Source: Paenibacillus turicensis (GTDB lineage Bacteria; Bacillota; Bacilli; Paenibacillales; Paenibacillaceae). Taken from it: a DNA stretch of 64,000 bases. The notes under the pieces were generated by a model. That model saw nothing but the letters and a program-made list of their open reading frames with translations, made no database searches and was not told where the DNA came from. Every line of letters begins with the position of its first letter. Positions within the stretch are counted from its first letter, which is position 1. The DNA is taken from assembly GCF_017873435.1 (NCBI RefSeq), contig NZ_JAGGKG010000006.1, positions 152,482 to 216,481 on the forward strand, in the 5' to 3' direction. Positions 53,789 through 62,298 of the stretch are shown piece by piece. A program made the position numbers and the translations under genes.

Positions 53789-54991
53789 CTATACATTTAT
53801 GAGACTAGAATAGACGTTTAATAACCGATGAATCATGTTCTCCATAGACCAATGCTCTTGTGCCCATACCTTCGCATTGTTGCCTATGGCAGCTCTAAGT
53901 TCATCTTGCGCTAGTAGTAAATGTAGGTGTTGAGATAATGTAACAAAATCCTGTACCGGTGACACTAAGCCAGTTACGCCATGCTCCACCATCTCTGGCA
54001 GCCCACCTGCCGAGGAAACGCAAACTGCTAAACCTGCCATCTGCGCTTCCATAACAGAAAAAGGTTGATTATCCTGTAAACAAGAATGCACAAATATATC
54101 AGACTTCATTAGCATAGCAGGCACATCCTGTCGTTCCCCCAAAAATAACACGTCATTTTGCAAACCTAAGTTAACAACCTGCTGCTCAAGGTCCTCTCTT
54201 TTATTTCCATCACCCACAATCCAGCAAACCCAATCCTGACGTTGTGCCTTTAATAAACCTAATGCTGAAATTAATACATCAATTCCTTTCACAAACACAA
54301 GACGTGCAGGGCAGATGATTACCTTTTTGCCAACCGGCTTTTGTATCTCACAAGGAAGTGAGGCTTCATTCCAAAATTTTTGTTGGTCTAACCCATACTG
54401 GAATACTTGAACTCTTTCTTCTGGAACATGAAGCTCATGAACAAGCTTATTTTTTTGCCATTGATTAGCCGTAATGACCGGATATGCGGATAACGAAGCA
54501 TAATACTCAAGACTAGGGAAATATTTCCACGCATCACTTTGCTGGTTAATCCCTAATTCAGGATTTAAATTAAAATGATTATGGAATTCCTGAGTAACTG
54601 AACCATGAAAATGTGATAGTAATGGCTTATTTTTGGGTTTCACTCTTGCAAGTGATCTAGCTGAAAAAATGTCCTGTGCATGAATAACGTCATACTCATC
54701 AAGTCCAAAATAAGCAGCAGATAGCTCCAGCATATAGCGATCACGTTCATAAAAATCAATAAAAGGATCTACACTAATTTTTGAGCTTACATTTGCTCCC
54801 AGCTTCGCTTCTAACATGGGCTTTAAATGCTCTTTTGATAACTCTTTTTTATTGTAGATAATAAACTTTGAATAATCCGAACTATTTCCTAATATGTCCA
54901 CCTCATGCCCCATCGCCTCGAGATAGTGCTTAATATCATTCATGAATTTCCATACTCCACCAACGTGAGGAATCAACCAATAGGTCGCCAT
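53789..54991 (-). CDS. Glycosyltransferase family 4
   Basis: A ~400-residue GT-B enzyme. N-terminal HVGGVWKFMNDIKHYLEAMGH; the donor domain has VIICPARLVFVKGIDVLISAL, the nucleotide-sugar site WIVGDGNKREDLEQ and the QPFSVMEAQMAGLAVCVS motif. The first ATG (54991) has no ribosome site at normal distance. Four codons upstream, in frame, an ATA at 55001-55003 begins IKILMATYW and stands 7 bases after a perfect GGGAGGG. The natural start is therefore probably that codon, mutated from ATG or used as a rare start. Part of the long minus-strand glycan operon. Confidence 0.88.
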   Translation of the reverse strand: MATYWLIPHVGGVWKFMNDIKHYLEAMGHEVDILGNSSDYSKFIIYNKKELSKEHLKPMLEAKLGANVSSKISVDPFIDFYERDRYMLELSAAYFGLDEYDVIHAQDIFSARSLARVKPKNKPLLSHFHGSVTQEFHNHFNLNPELGINQQSDAWKYFPSLEYYASLSAYPVITANQWQKNKLVHELHVPEERVQVFQYGLDQQKFWNEASLPCEIQKPVGKKVIICPARLVFVKGIDVLISALGLLKAQRQDWVCWIVGDGNKREDLEQQVVNLGLQNDVLFLGERQDVPAMLMKSDIFVHSCLQDNQPFSVMEAQMAGLAVCVSSAGGLPEMVEHGVTGLVSPVQDFVTLSQHLHLLLAQDELRAAIGNNAKVWAQEHWSMENMIHRLLNVYSSLINV

Positions 54992-55044
54992 TAAAATTTT
55001 TATAAGGATTCCCTCCCATCCTGCGACTCCTTAGCAATTTAATG

Positions 55045-55758
55045 TTAATAGTTTGATGTGCTAATTAGCCTTAGTAGCGCCTCACGATTGTTTTGCTGTA
55101 AAAAATTCAATTCCCTTAAAACCTCTGCATTATGCACTAGCGTTCCCATTTCATGATGCCAACGATACCCTGTGAGCGGTTCATCTAAAAATGGCATATG
55201 AAAGCCCGCTAATAAGACCCGATACCAAAAATCTAAATCTTGCGTATATTTTAAGCCTTCATTAAATAAACCAATTTGATTAAAGACATCCCTCGTAAAC
55301 ATCACCGTACAACCATTCACTGGATTCGCCTGTAAGAAAATAGAGTAAAATTGAGCTACGGAATAGTTTGGTGAAACGTTATATTGTGTAATGTGTCCTT
55401 CGGAATTTAAATAATGGAAATTAGTATGGGAAATATGTGCATGTTGCTCTATCATAAATCGAACTTGATGCTCTATTTTATCTCTATAAAATAAATCATC
55501 AGAGCTTAGCCAAGCGATATATTGACCTGAAGAAAATTGAATGCCGTGATTAAGGGCTGAGGCAGTGCCTCCATTGGCTTTCCCAAGATAATGAATATAC
55601 GGCAAATAGGGCTGGATTAAATGCTGATTTCTCGTGGAGCCATCATCTACAACAATAATCTCAACGGGACTATAGGATTGATTTAGTACACTTTCAATCG
55701 CTATATTCACATAGGCGCAATTATAAAACGGAATAACCACACTTACTGTTGGATTCAT
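55045..55758 (-). CDS. Glycosyltransferase family 2
   Basis: A 237-residue GT-A enzyme. VSVVIPFYNCAYVNIAIESVL and the nucleotide-binding IIVVDDGSTRN are at the N-terminus. The acceptor/metal motif WLSSDDLFYRDKIEHQ (DxD equivalent) and later LDFWYRVLLAGF with the catalytic base region follow. No membrane helices, so it works at the cytoplasmic side. It overlaps the epimerase stop by four bases (coupled). Confidence 0.92.
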   Translation of the reverse strand: MNPTVSVVIPFYNCAYVNIAIESVLNQSYSPVEIIVVDDGSTRNQHLIQPYLPYIHYLGKANGGTASALNHGIQFSSGQYIAWLSSDDLFYRDKIEHQVRFMIEQHAHISHTNFHYLNSEGHITQYNVSPNYSVAQFYSIFLQANPVNGCTVMFTRDVFNQIGLFNEGLKYTQDLDFWYRVLLAGFHMPFLDEPLTGYRWHHEMGTLVHNAEVLRELNFLQQNNREALLRLISTSNY

Positions 55759-56702
55759 TTTACCCCTCCTCGTGTTCTGAAATCATCAATAATATCCTGT
55801 AAAGACTGTGCTAACGGGATACGCGGCGTCCAGCCTAAGTTACGAATAAAGGATGGCTGCGGGAAATTTTGAACCGCTTTAGTTCCCTCTTTATTTCCCC
55901 AAAAGATAGGAATCTGATAATCGGTCATCCCCAGCATTAACTTAGCAATTTCCTCTAAGGTTCGCGTTTTTCCTGAGCTGACCCCATATTCTTCCCCACT
56001 TTTTCCATGTAACAGTAAAAATGCATATCCAGCCACTGCATCACGCACATCTAAAAAGTCACGTTCATCCCCGCGGGAGGAAATTTGAAAGGGCGGTACC
56101 TCTATGCCTTGCTCATAAGACACAATATATTTTCCTAGTAAGGAGCAAAAACCTGTTGAGGGGCCAGGCCCAATTAAATTGCTTGGCTCTACCACAACTA
56201 CATCTTGCTGGAACCAACGGTGCCAACACAACACTGCCATCTTTTGCAAGCCTTTACTAAGTCCATACGGATGAGCAGATTGATGAATACGACTTAAATC
56301 TCCCGAAAGCGACGAGCCAGCCACTAACACTCGACTTTCAGGAATCGATCTTAACGCATCCAGCAGATGGAACGTATATTGCACATTGGTCTGCATATAA
56401 ATAAGCGGATTATCCCATGACTCTGGTACAGAATTTTTACCACCTAGATGTAATACATATCTAGGTTTTATTTCTTTCATTAAAGCACGTAGACCTTCAA
56501 GATCTCCAAGATCACAAAAAATATAATGAATATTGGATTGGATATTTTGGGGGATACCCGTCGTATTTATAGGCTTGCGAACTAGTGCAAATACCTGCAT
56601 ACCTAGCTCACCCGCAAAATAGTTACACGCATGACCTCCGGTAAAACCGGAGGCCCCTGTAATTAATATCGTTTTGCTGCTAAGGAAGTTTTGCGCATCC
56701 AT
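55755..56702 (-). CDS. NAD-dependent epimerase/reductase (GDP-4-keto-6-deoxymannose-reductase-like)
   Basis: A 315-residue extended SDR. The Rossmann motif is ILITGASGFTGGHACNYF (12-29). LHLGGKNSVPESW, the catalytic YGLSKGLQKMA (YxxxK) and SRGDERDFLDVRDAVAGY match the RMD/GMER-type reductases and related 4-epimerases. The exact nucleotide sugar cannot be told. The start lies 40 bases inside the upstream RmlD-like gene; GGAG is eight bases before the ATG, supporting this overlap. Confidence 0.82.
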   Translation of the reverse strand: MDAQNFLSSKTILITGASGFTGGHACNYFAGELGMQVFALVRKPINTTGIPQNIQSNIHYIFCDLGDLEGLRALMKEIKPRYVLHLGGKNSVPESWDNPLIYMQTNVQYTFHLLDALRSIPESRVLVAGSSLSGDLSRIHQSAHPYGLSKGLQKMAVLCWHRWFQQDVVVVEPSNLIGPGPSTGFCSLLGKYIVSYEQGIEVPPFQISSRGDERDFLDVRDAVAGYAFLLLHGKSGEEYGVSSGKTRTLEEIAKLMLGMTDYQIPIFWGNKEGTKAVQNFPQPSFIRNLGWTPRIPLAQSLQDIIDDFRTRGGVK

Positions 56703-57511
56703 GCCTCCAACTCCTTTAGCATTTCGAAATACGATGGTGTGTCATGGCTCCAATCTGTGCGTGTTGAGACAAGTGTACGGTCAAGAATAGGTGTATCACT
56801 TGGTGTAATCGTAACATGGCCTCGTTGCCATATTTTTTGAAACAAAACTAACAAATCATGCTTACTGATAGGAATTGGATGACAAAGATGAATAAGTCCG
56901 GACAAGGAGGAGCTTAGTAATTGATCGATGACTTTCGCTAGCTCTAGTGTCGTGACGCCATTCCATAATACGTTGCGATAGCCAGACACCTCACCTGTAG
57001 CATTCATAAACCAATGCATTAACCCTATCCCATTATTTTTAAGCTCAGGTCCAATAATTGAAGTACGAATGGTAAGATGTCCTCGTTGCTTCACTTCCCC
57101 TAAAGCCTTTGTTTTAGCATAGACACTTATACCATCAGGTTCATCCAGCTCTGTGTAGCTTCCTTTTGTTCCTTCAAATACACAATCAGAGCTAATATGG
57201 ATAAGGCGTGCCCGAATTCGATCCGCAAGCTTTTCTACATAATGTGGAAAGAGTCCATTAATATAATAGGCTTCATGAATATTCATAGCCGCAAACTGGT
57301 TCAGAATCCCAATTGCATTGATGATAACATCCGGTCTAACGGCATCAATTACTTTTTCCGTTGCCACAGCATCAGCTACATCTAAAAACAAGCCGTGCGA
57401 ATCGTCTTCATTCCGGGTTGTATAATAACAAGTATGACGGCCTTGCTGCTGAAAATATTGCACCAGCATATGACCTGCCATACCTCCCCCACCCAGAATT
57501 AACAGTTTCAT
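56663..57511 (-). CDS. RmlD-like NAD(P)-dependent sugar-nucleotide reductase
   Basis: 282 residues, SDR of the RmlD/CapF-N-terminal type: LLILGGGGMAGHMLVQYF (3-20), IINAIGILNQ, HISSDCVFEGTKGSYTE and YAKTKALGE (YxxxK). Placed between CapE-like and WecB-like genes it should reduce the 4-keto group of the CapE product. S. aureus CapF and its FucNAc relatives are ~370 residues with a C-terminal cupin; this protein lacks that domain. That is closer to the WbvR type of the UDP-L-RhaNAc/L-QuiNAc pathway. It overlaps capE by four bases. Confidence 0.85.
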   Translation of the reverse strand: MKLLILGGGGMAGHMLVQYFQQQGRHTCYYTTRNEDDSHGLFLDVADAVATEKVIDAVRPDVIINAIGILNQFAAMNIHEAYYINGLFPHYVEKLADRIRARLIHISSDCVFEGTKGSYTELDEPDGISVYAKTKALGEVKQRGHLTIRTSIIGPELKNNGIGLMHWFMNATGEVSGYRNVLWNGVTTLELAKVIDQLLSSSLSGLIHLCHPIPISKHDLLVLFQKIWQRGHVTITPSDTPILDRTLVSTRTDWSHDTPSYFEMLKELEAWMRKTSLAAKRY

Positions 57512-58494
57512 AATAAGAACCCCCCACGTCGGAGAATATCTTTAATTTCTGATTTATTCATTAAGTTCTGATGGGAGCTAAAGCTAGTGAAGGTTACTTT
57601 TTGATGATTTTGATAATGCTCTTTAAGATTAGGAATATCAATCGTTGGTAAAATGACTAAATAATGATCATCATAAACAACGGTTGTGATACTTTCGTAA
57701 TCACTCATCAATATTTCATGTATTTTTTCCCCTGGACGAATGCCACGCTCCACGATATTTACATTTTCAACTGCTGAATCCTCAATTAACACCTCTGCCA
57801 AATCTACGATTTTGCACGTTGGCATCATCATGACAAAGATTTCTCCCCCTATACTTTCAATCGCTGCCTTAAATAATAAGGAGATTGCATCGTGTAAAGT
57901 AAGGAAAAAGCGTGTCATGTTGTAATCCGTAATGGAAACTTCCCCTTTTTTACGAATCTGATCGCGGAATAAATGAACAACACTTCCATTCGTACCAAGC
58001 ACATTCCCCCCACGAACAGTCACAAAGGAGGTTTTACTGCCTAACAAATTAGCATATACAATTAGTTTTTCGCCAATCGCCTTTGTCATGCCATAAAAAT
58101 TGGATGGATTTGCTGCTTTATCAGTAGAAATATAAATGACCTTTTTAACGTTATTTTCAATTGCAGCCTCAATAACGTGTTGCGTGCCAATTACGTTTGT
58201 TTTTAACGCTTCATAAGGCTGATCCTCGCACACAGGCACATGCTTAAGTGCAGCCAAATGAAATACATAGTCCACGCCTTGGCACGCTACTGTTAATGCC
58301 TCTTTATCACGAATGTCACCAATGCAGAAGCTTAATCTAGCATCCTCAAACTGGCGACTCATTGCGACTTGAGTTGATTCATTACGCGAATAAATAATGA
58401 TCTTCTTTGGGTTGAAAGGTAGTAATTGTGTTACTAATTCATGTCCCCATGAACCCGTTCCCCCGGTTACTAATATTACTTTATTTTCAAACAT
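57508..58494 (-). CDS. capE: CapE-like UDP-GlcNAc 4,6-dehydratase/5-epimerase
   Basis: 328 residues, polysaccharide biosynthesis protein CapD/CapE family, short soluble form. ILVTGGTGSWGHELV (7-21), FHLAALKHVPVCEDQP, STDKAANPSNFYGMTKAIGEK with the catalytic Tyr/Lys, and TRFFLTLHDAISLL are all typical. It starts the conversion of UDP-GlcNAc to an L-configured 6-deoxy-HexNAc. Lys in the ISTDKA motif rather than the FlaA1/PseB pattern supports the CapE/WbjB side, though this is from memory. ATG at 58494 has GGAGGG seven bases upstream; the frame extends 15 codons further. It overlaps the wecB-like gene by eight bases. Confidence 0.87.
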   Translation of the reverse strand: MFENKVILVTGGTGSWGHELVTQLLPFNPKKIIIYSRNESTQVAMSRQFEDARLSFCIGDIRDKEALTVACQGVDYVFHLAALKHVPVCEDQPYEALKTNVIGTQHVIEAAIENNVKKVIYISTDKAANPSNFYGMTKAIGEKLIVYANLLGSKTSFVTVRGGNVLGTNGSVVHLFRDQIRKKGEVSITDYNMTRFFLTLHDAISLLFKAAIESIGGEIFVMMMPTCKIVDLAEVLIEDSAVENVNIVERGIRPGEKIHEILMSDYESITTVVYDDHYLVILPTIDIPNLKEHYQNHQKVTFTSFSSHQNLMNKSEIKDILRRGGFLL

Positions 58495-59578
58495 GCCGTT
58501 TCCCTCCAAGCAAAAATTTGACAACCGTCTCTGATACATTTGCAGTAAGGTATCCTGTGGGTACTTCCCAATTTTTGTCCATTTTGCTCATCACTAAGCA
58601 AGCTCTTGCAATACTAGCTGCATCTATACCAGATACGATGTTACTGCCACAATCTACCGTCTCCGGTCGTTCTGTTGTATTACGAATTGTCACTGTAGGC
58701 ACATGCATAATGCAGCATTCTTCCTGAACAGTACCGCTATCGCTTAATGTCATTTCGGCATGACGTTCTAGCTTCACAAAGTCAAAAAAGCCAAATGGTT
58801 CATAAAATTCAACAAGTGGATGCATCTGGAGCTGTTCATGGTCAGCAAGTTTGGAGCGAGTGCGAGGATGTATGCTGCAAATGAGTCTACGACCACTTTG
58901 TTCTGCTACCAGGTTAAGTCCCTTCATGATTTCTGCTAAGGAATGTGGATGATCTACATTTTCTGAGCGATGTACAGTAACAAGATAATAAGAACGTTCC
59001 TCTAACCCAAGCTGCTCCAAAATCATCCGGCTTGTAATTTGCTCCTCATAAAACTGCATAACCTCATAAATTGGATTTCCTGTTAGTACAATCCGAGAAG
59101 AATGAATTCCCTCCGCCTCTAAATGCTTTTTGCTTTGTGATGTATATGGCATATTTATAGAAGAAATTGCATCAATAATTTTCCGGTTTTTTTCCTCAGG
59201 TACATTTAAGTCGAAGCAACGATTCCCCGCTTCCATATGAACAACCTCAATCCCCATCCGTTCAGCCAAAATAGCACAAAGTGCACTATTGGTATCGCCC
59301 AACAGAAGAATACGATCAGGCTGCTCCTTCCACAAAATTTGTTCCATTTGGGTAAACATCGCAGCAATTTGCCCCCCAAATGAAGCTTGCTTATCTTGCA
59401 GCACATAATCAGGTGATCTTACCCCAAGCTCCTTGAAAAAAATATCGCTTAAGCTCTCCGTAAAATTCTGACCTGTATGCACAAGCACATGCCCATCCGC
59501 GTATTGATCCAGTAAAGGAATAATACGACTTAATCGAATGATTTCAGGACGTGTGCCCAGTATTGTCATGATTTTCAC
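58487..59578 (-). CDS. Non-hydrolysing UDP-N-acetylhexosamine 2-epimerase (WecB/CapG-like)
   Basis: 363 residues, GT-B-like epimerase family. Visible motifs: TILGTRPEIIRLSRIIPLL, HTGQNF, LLGDTNSALCAILAERMGI, HMEAGNRCFDLNVPEEKNRK, HRSENVDHP and SDSGTVQEECC. Next to capE and the RmlD-like gene it is best read as the final C2-epimerase making UDP-L-QuiNAc or UDP-L-FucNAc (WbvD/CapG role) rather than UDP-ManNAc. The GTG at 59578 is chosen, with GGGGAG seven bases upstream; the ATG at 59593 overlaps that site. Confidence 0.86.
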   Translation of the reverse strand: MKIMTILGTRPEIIRLSRIIPLLDQYADGHVLVHTGQNFTESLSDIFFKELGVRSPDYVLQDKQASFGGQIAAMFTQMEQILWKEQPDRILLLGDTNSALCAILAERMGIEVVHMEAGNRCFDLNVPEEKNRKIIDAISSINMPYTSQSKKHLEAEGIHSSRIVLTGNPIYEVMQFYEEQITSRMILEQLGLEERSYYLVTVHRSENVDHPHSLAEIMKGLNLVAEQSGRRLICSIHPRTRSKLADHEQLQMHPLVEFYEPFGFFDFVKLERHAEMTLSDSGTVQEECCIMHVPTVTIRNTTERPETVDCGSNIVSGIDAASIARACLVMSKMDKNWEVPTGYLTANVSETVVKFLLGGKRHV

Positions 59579-59613
59579 GTTCTCACTCCCCATTTCTAAC
59601 CGCGATGTCTCAT

Positions 59614-61110
59614 CTATTTTTTTCTTTTTTTGGAGCGACGCTTCGATATAACCTTCTTAGTTCTTTTAATGTTTGGCTTTATTTTTTTAATCTTGCGACT
59701 GCTTCGGTTTAGGCTTCGGTTTAGGCTTTTTCTTCCTTTCCCCTTAAGTTTTCTTCCTTTTTTTGAGATTTTTCTACGAGTTATTTTTGACTTTTTAGTA
59801 CGAACTGAGCTTGGTGAGGATCTTCGACGAGTTATAGTTTTGGTTGCTTCTGTTACAACAGAGGTAGGTGGTGAGATCGGTGTGCCTATATTGTTAATTT
59901 TTTCCTGATTTAAGTGAATCGCTTCGCCACTTAGATTTGAAATTGTCGCAACTAAAGCGTGTAATTGATGTTCATAATTTTGTGGGCCAAAAATAAGATT
60001 TACCTTTTCTTGGTTACTTTTTCCGATTTCCTTTGCCATATTAGGTGCTTCAACTAAGCTTGATATTTTAGCCTGTAGCTGCTTTTTATCTCCAACTCCA
60101 ACCAAGTATTCACTAGAGCTGGTATTTTCTAAAATTTCACGTAATCCCCCTGCTGCATAGCTCACGACAGGTTTACCCACAATCATAGCTTCCATCGCCG
60201 TCATCCCAAAGCCCTCACTTAACAAGCTAGGTACAACGACAATATCCATGCCGCAATAGGCTGTTTCGATGGCGTCTTCATAATCAATAAAAATAAATTT
60301 CCCAACACATTCCGCTTCTCTAATTTTCCGTTTTAGTTGACGATAAAATTTCCGATCTAGTTCGCCACCAATAACTATAAATTTTAGGTTTTTATATTTT
60401 CTGTTCAATTCTATTGCAGCTTCAATAAAATGCTCTGGACCTTTCTGTGCAATTAAAAAGGAAGAAACATAACCAATGACCGTCTGGCCCTCTTTAATTC
60501 CCCATTCTTTTCGTTTGGTAATTCGAGCAGTGTCCCATCGTTCAGGATGATATTCGTATTGCTCCCAAGAGGGGTATAACAAGCTTACTTTGGATGGTGC
60601 TGTCCCCATTCGATATGGAGACAACACCGCTTCCGAAATCCCTACAATATGATCGCTATATTTCTGTACTAAGCCTACTGTTAAATGACGAAATGCTTGC
60701 TCTGGCACGGTCTCCGTAATATGCCATATGACAGGGATACCGAGGTGCTTCGCCATCATAGCAGGCACAACATTAACACACGTATTCACAAATACATAGT
60801 CACAGTTTTCCTCTTGCAAAAACGATAATATTGCTTTGCCATCAAAACTATAAGCAAGCATTTCCGCCTTCGCCTGTAAGCCTTCGAATGGCGCACACAT
60901 TTCGTATAATAATGGGTTATAGAGCTGTTTTGTGCGTATTCCAGAGGCTCTCGCCATCTGTGCAAGCTTTCCCTCCAGCGGAACAACCAGCACACATTCG
61001 AAATAGGCATTTAGTTTTCTAGCAAGAAATAATAGCAGTTTTTCTGCACCTGTCATATTTCTTGCGTTACATACATGGGAGAACAAGATCATCTTTTTCC
61101 TATCTGACAT
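59614..61110 (-). CDS. Glycosyltransferase family 4 with very basic CotG-like C-terminal tail
   Basis: A 498-residue protein. Residues 1-390 form a complete GT-B glycosyltransferase: ARNMTGAEKLLLFLARKL, FVNTCVNVVPAMMAKHLGIP, VIGYVSSFLIAQKGPEHFIEA, FIVIGGELDRKFY and SLLSEGFGMTAMEAMIVGKP. The last ~85 residues (about 414-498) are almost only Lys, Arg, Ser, Thr and Ile, with repeats such as SLNRSLNRSSRK and KISKKGRKLKGKGRK and an end of SKRRSKKRKK. Such tails resemble CotG-like spore-coat proteins, substrates of the CotH kinase. The tail could anchor the enzyme in the coat or bind anionic polymer. ATG at 61110 preferred (AGGTGA upstream). Confidence 0.88.
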   Translation of the reverse strand: MSDRKKMILFSHVCNARNMTGAEKLLLFLARKLNAYFECVLVVPLEGKLAQMARASGIRTKQLYNPLLYEMCAPFEGLQAKAEMLAYSFDGKAILSFLQEENCDYVFVNTCVNVVPAMMAKHLGIPVIWHITETVPEQAFRHLTVGLVQKYSDHIVGISEAVLSPYRMGTAPSKVSLLYPSWEQYEYHPERWDTARITKRKEWGIKEGQTVIGYVSSFLIAQKGPEHFIEAAIELNRKYKNLKFIVIGGELDRKFYRQLKRKIREAECVGKFIFIDYEDAIETAYCGMDIVVVPSLLSEGFGMTAMEAMIVGKPVVSYAAGGLREILENTSSSEYLVGVGDKKQLQAKISSLVEAPNMAKEIGKSNQEKVNLIFGPQNYEHQLHALVATISNLSGEAIHLNQEKINNIGTPISPPTSVVTEATKTITRRRSSPSSVRTKKSKITRRKISKKGRKLKGKGRKSLNRSLNRSSRKIKKIKPNIKRTKKVISKRRSKKRKK

Positions 61111-61132
61111 GAACATTCACCTGCACTCTCAT

Positions 61133-62269
61133 TTAGCCAAATATAGCCCGAAGCATTTCATCTATGCGATGTGCATACGTATGCTCGTTATAAGTTCTTT
61201 CCAATGCACGAAGTGCAATTTCTCTTCGCTCATTTTCGTGTGCCAAATAAAAATTAACCTTATCCATCAGTTCCTCTGGAGAACTAAAGGTTTCAATCTC
61301 TTGCCCTGGAGTATAAAATTGTGCTAAATCATCTCTGGCATCTACAAGCTGCAGTGTACCACAAGCCGCGATCTCAAATGTTCTCGGGTTAGGCGATACG
61401 CCAACAATGCCGAGACCATTTTGGTTAACAGACTCATCAAAAGGAGAACGGTGTAAATTAAGCACAATTTTACTTCCACTATAGGCTTCGGATGTCTCTT
61501 CTGGTCCCATCCACTTGCCGATTTCAATTTGATTTGGATATTGAGAAAACTCAGGCAGACGATCCCACCAAATTCCGTTAATGTGAGTTCCCTTTTCCAT
61601 CAGACTACCAATAACAGGTTGTAAAAAGCTGATACGATTCCAATACGCAGAACCAATAAAGCTAACGTTGCGGCGAACCGCAGATTGTGAAATGGTAGGG
61701 TGGAAATGAGCATTGTAGGCGGCAAAGGGTAGGTAATGAACTTGACTGGCGCCTTGTGAGCGATAGAGCTCAACGCAATTGCGTTCTAATGTAAAGATGT
61801 GATCAAAATGAACGGCCATGCCTAAGGTAACATCTGTATAATAAGGATCGTCTGTTAACCAAACTGCTGTGCGAATTCCTAAGGCCCGAATTCCATCTAC
61901 TTGATCAAGTGGAAGCCCCATTCCATCTAGAGCAATGACTACATCAGGACGTGTGGAGCTTGCTAATTCTAAGAGAGGGGCACTAGGATCAACGACAGTC
62001 ACTTCAGCTACCATAGAATGAAGTGTAGCTATGATTGCCTCATCGATTGGGGAATATGGAAATCCCTTACCTGAATTAATGTAAAGCACTTTAACTGGAC
62101 GAACGGGAAACACTTCTCTTGGTCTGCTTATAATTTCATTAGCACGCCCTCTTAAATATCCCTCTTCAAAACCATCCTGCAATCCTTTGTCAAATCCAGT
62201 ACGTCTTGGATCATTAATCCCATAACTTACATAAGGATTCATTATAGGATTCGCTTGTTGATTCAACAT
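61133..62269 (-). CDS. CgeB-like spore-surface glycosyltransferase (second copy)
   Basis: 378 residues. N-terminal Gly/Tyr repeat GFDKGLQDGFEEGYLRGR, then a DUF3880-like domain (VKVLYINSGKGFPYSP, VVIALDGMGLPLDQVDGIRALG) and a Glyco_trans_1_2 domain with NVSFIGSAYWNRISFL, KIVLNLHRSPFDESVNQNG, NPRTFEIAACGTLQLVD. Homologous to CgeB, which glycosylates the spore crust of Bacillus and is made in the mother cell. ATG at 62269 has GAGGAG eight bases upstream; the longer frame reaching 62377 overlaps the upstream gene and is rejected. Tandem paralogue of the next gene. Confidence 0.86.
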   Translation of the reverse strand: MLNQQANPIMNPYVSYGINDPRRTGFDKGLQDGFEEGYLRGRANEIISRPREVFPVRPVKVLYINSGKGFPYSPIDEAIIATLHSMVAEVTVVDPSAPLLELASSTRPDVVIALDGMGLPLDQVDGIRALGIRTAVWLTDDPYYTDVTLGMAVHFDHIFTLERNCVELYRSQGASQVHYLPFAAYNAHFHPTISQSAVRRNVSFIGSAYWNRISFLQPVIGSLMEKGTHINGIWWDRLPEFSQYPNQIEIGKWMGPEETSEAYSGSKIVLNLHRSPFDESVNQNGLGIVGVSPNPRTFEIAACGTLQLVDARDDLAQFYTPGQEIETFSSPEELMDKVNFYLAHENERREIALRALERTYNEHTYAHRIDEMLRAIFG

Positions 62270-62298
62270 ATTGTCACTCCTCATCCTGTTGTTATTTC

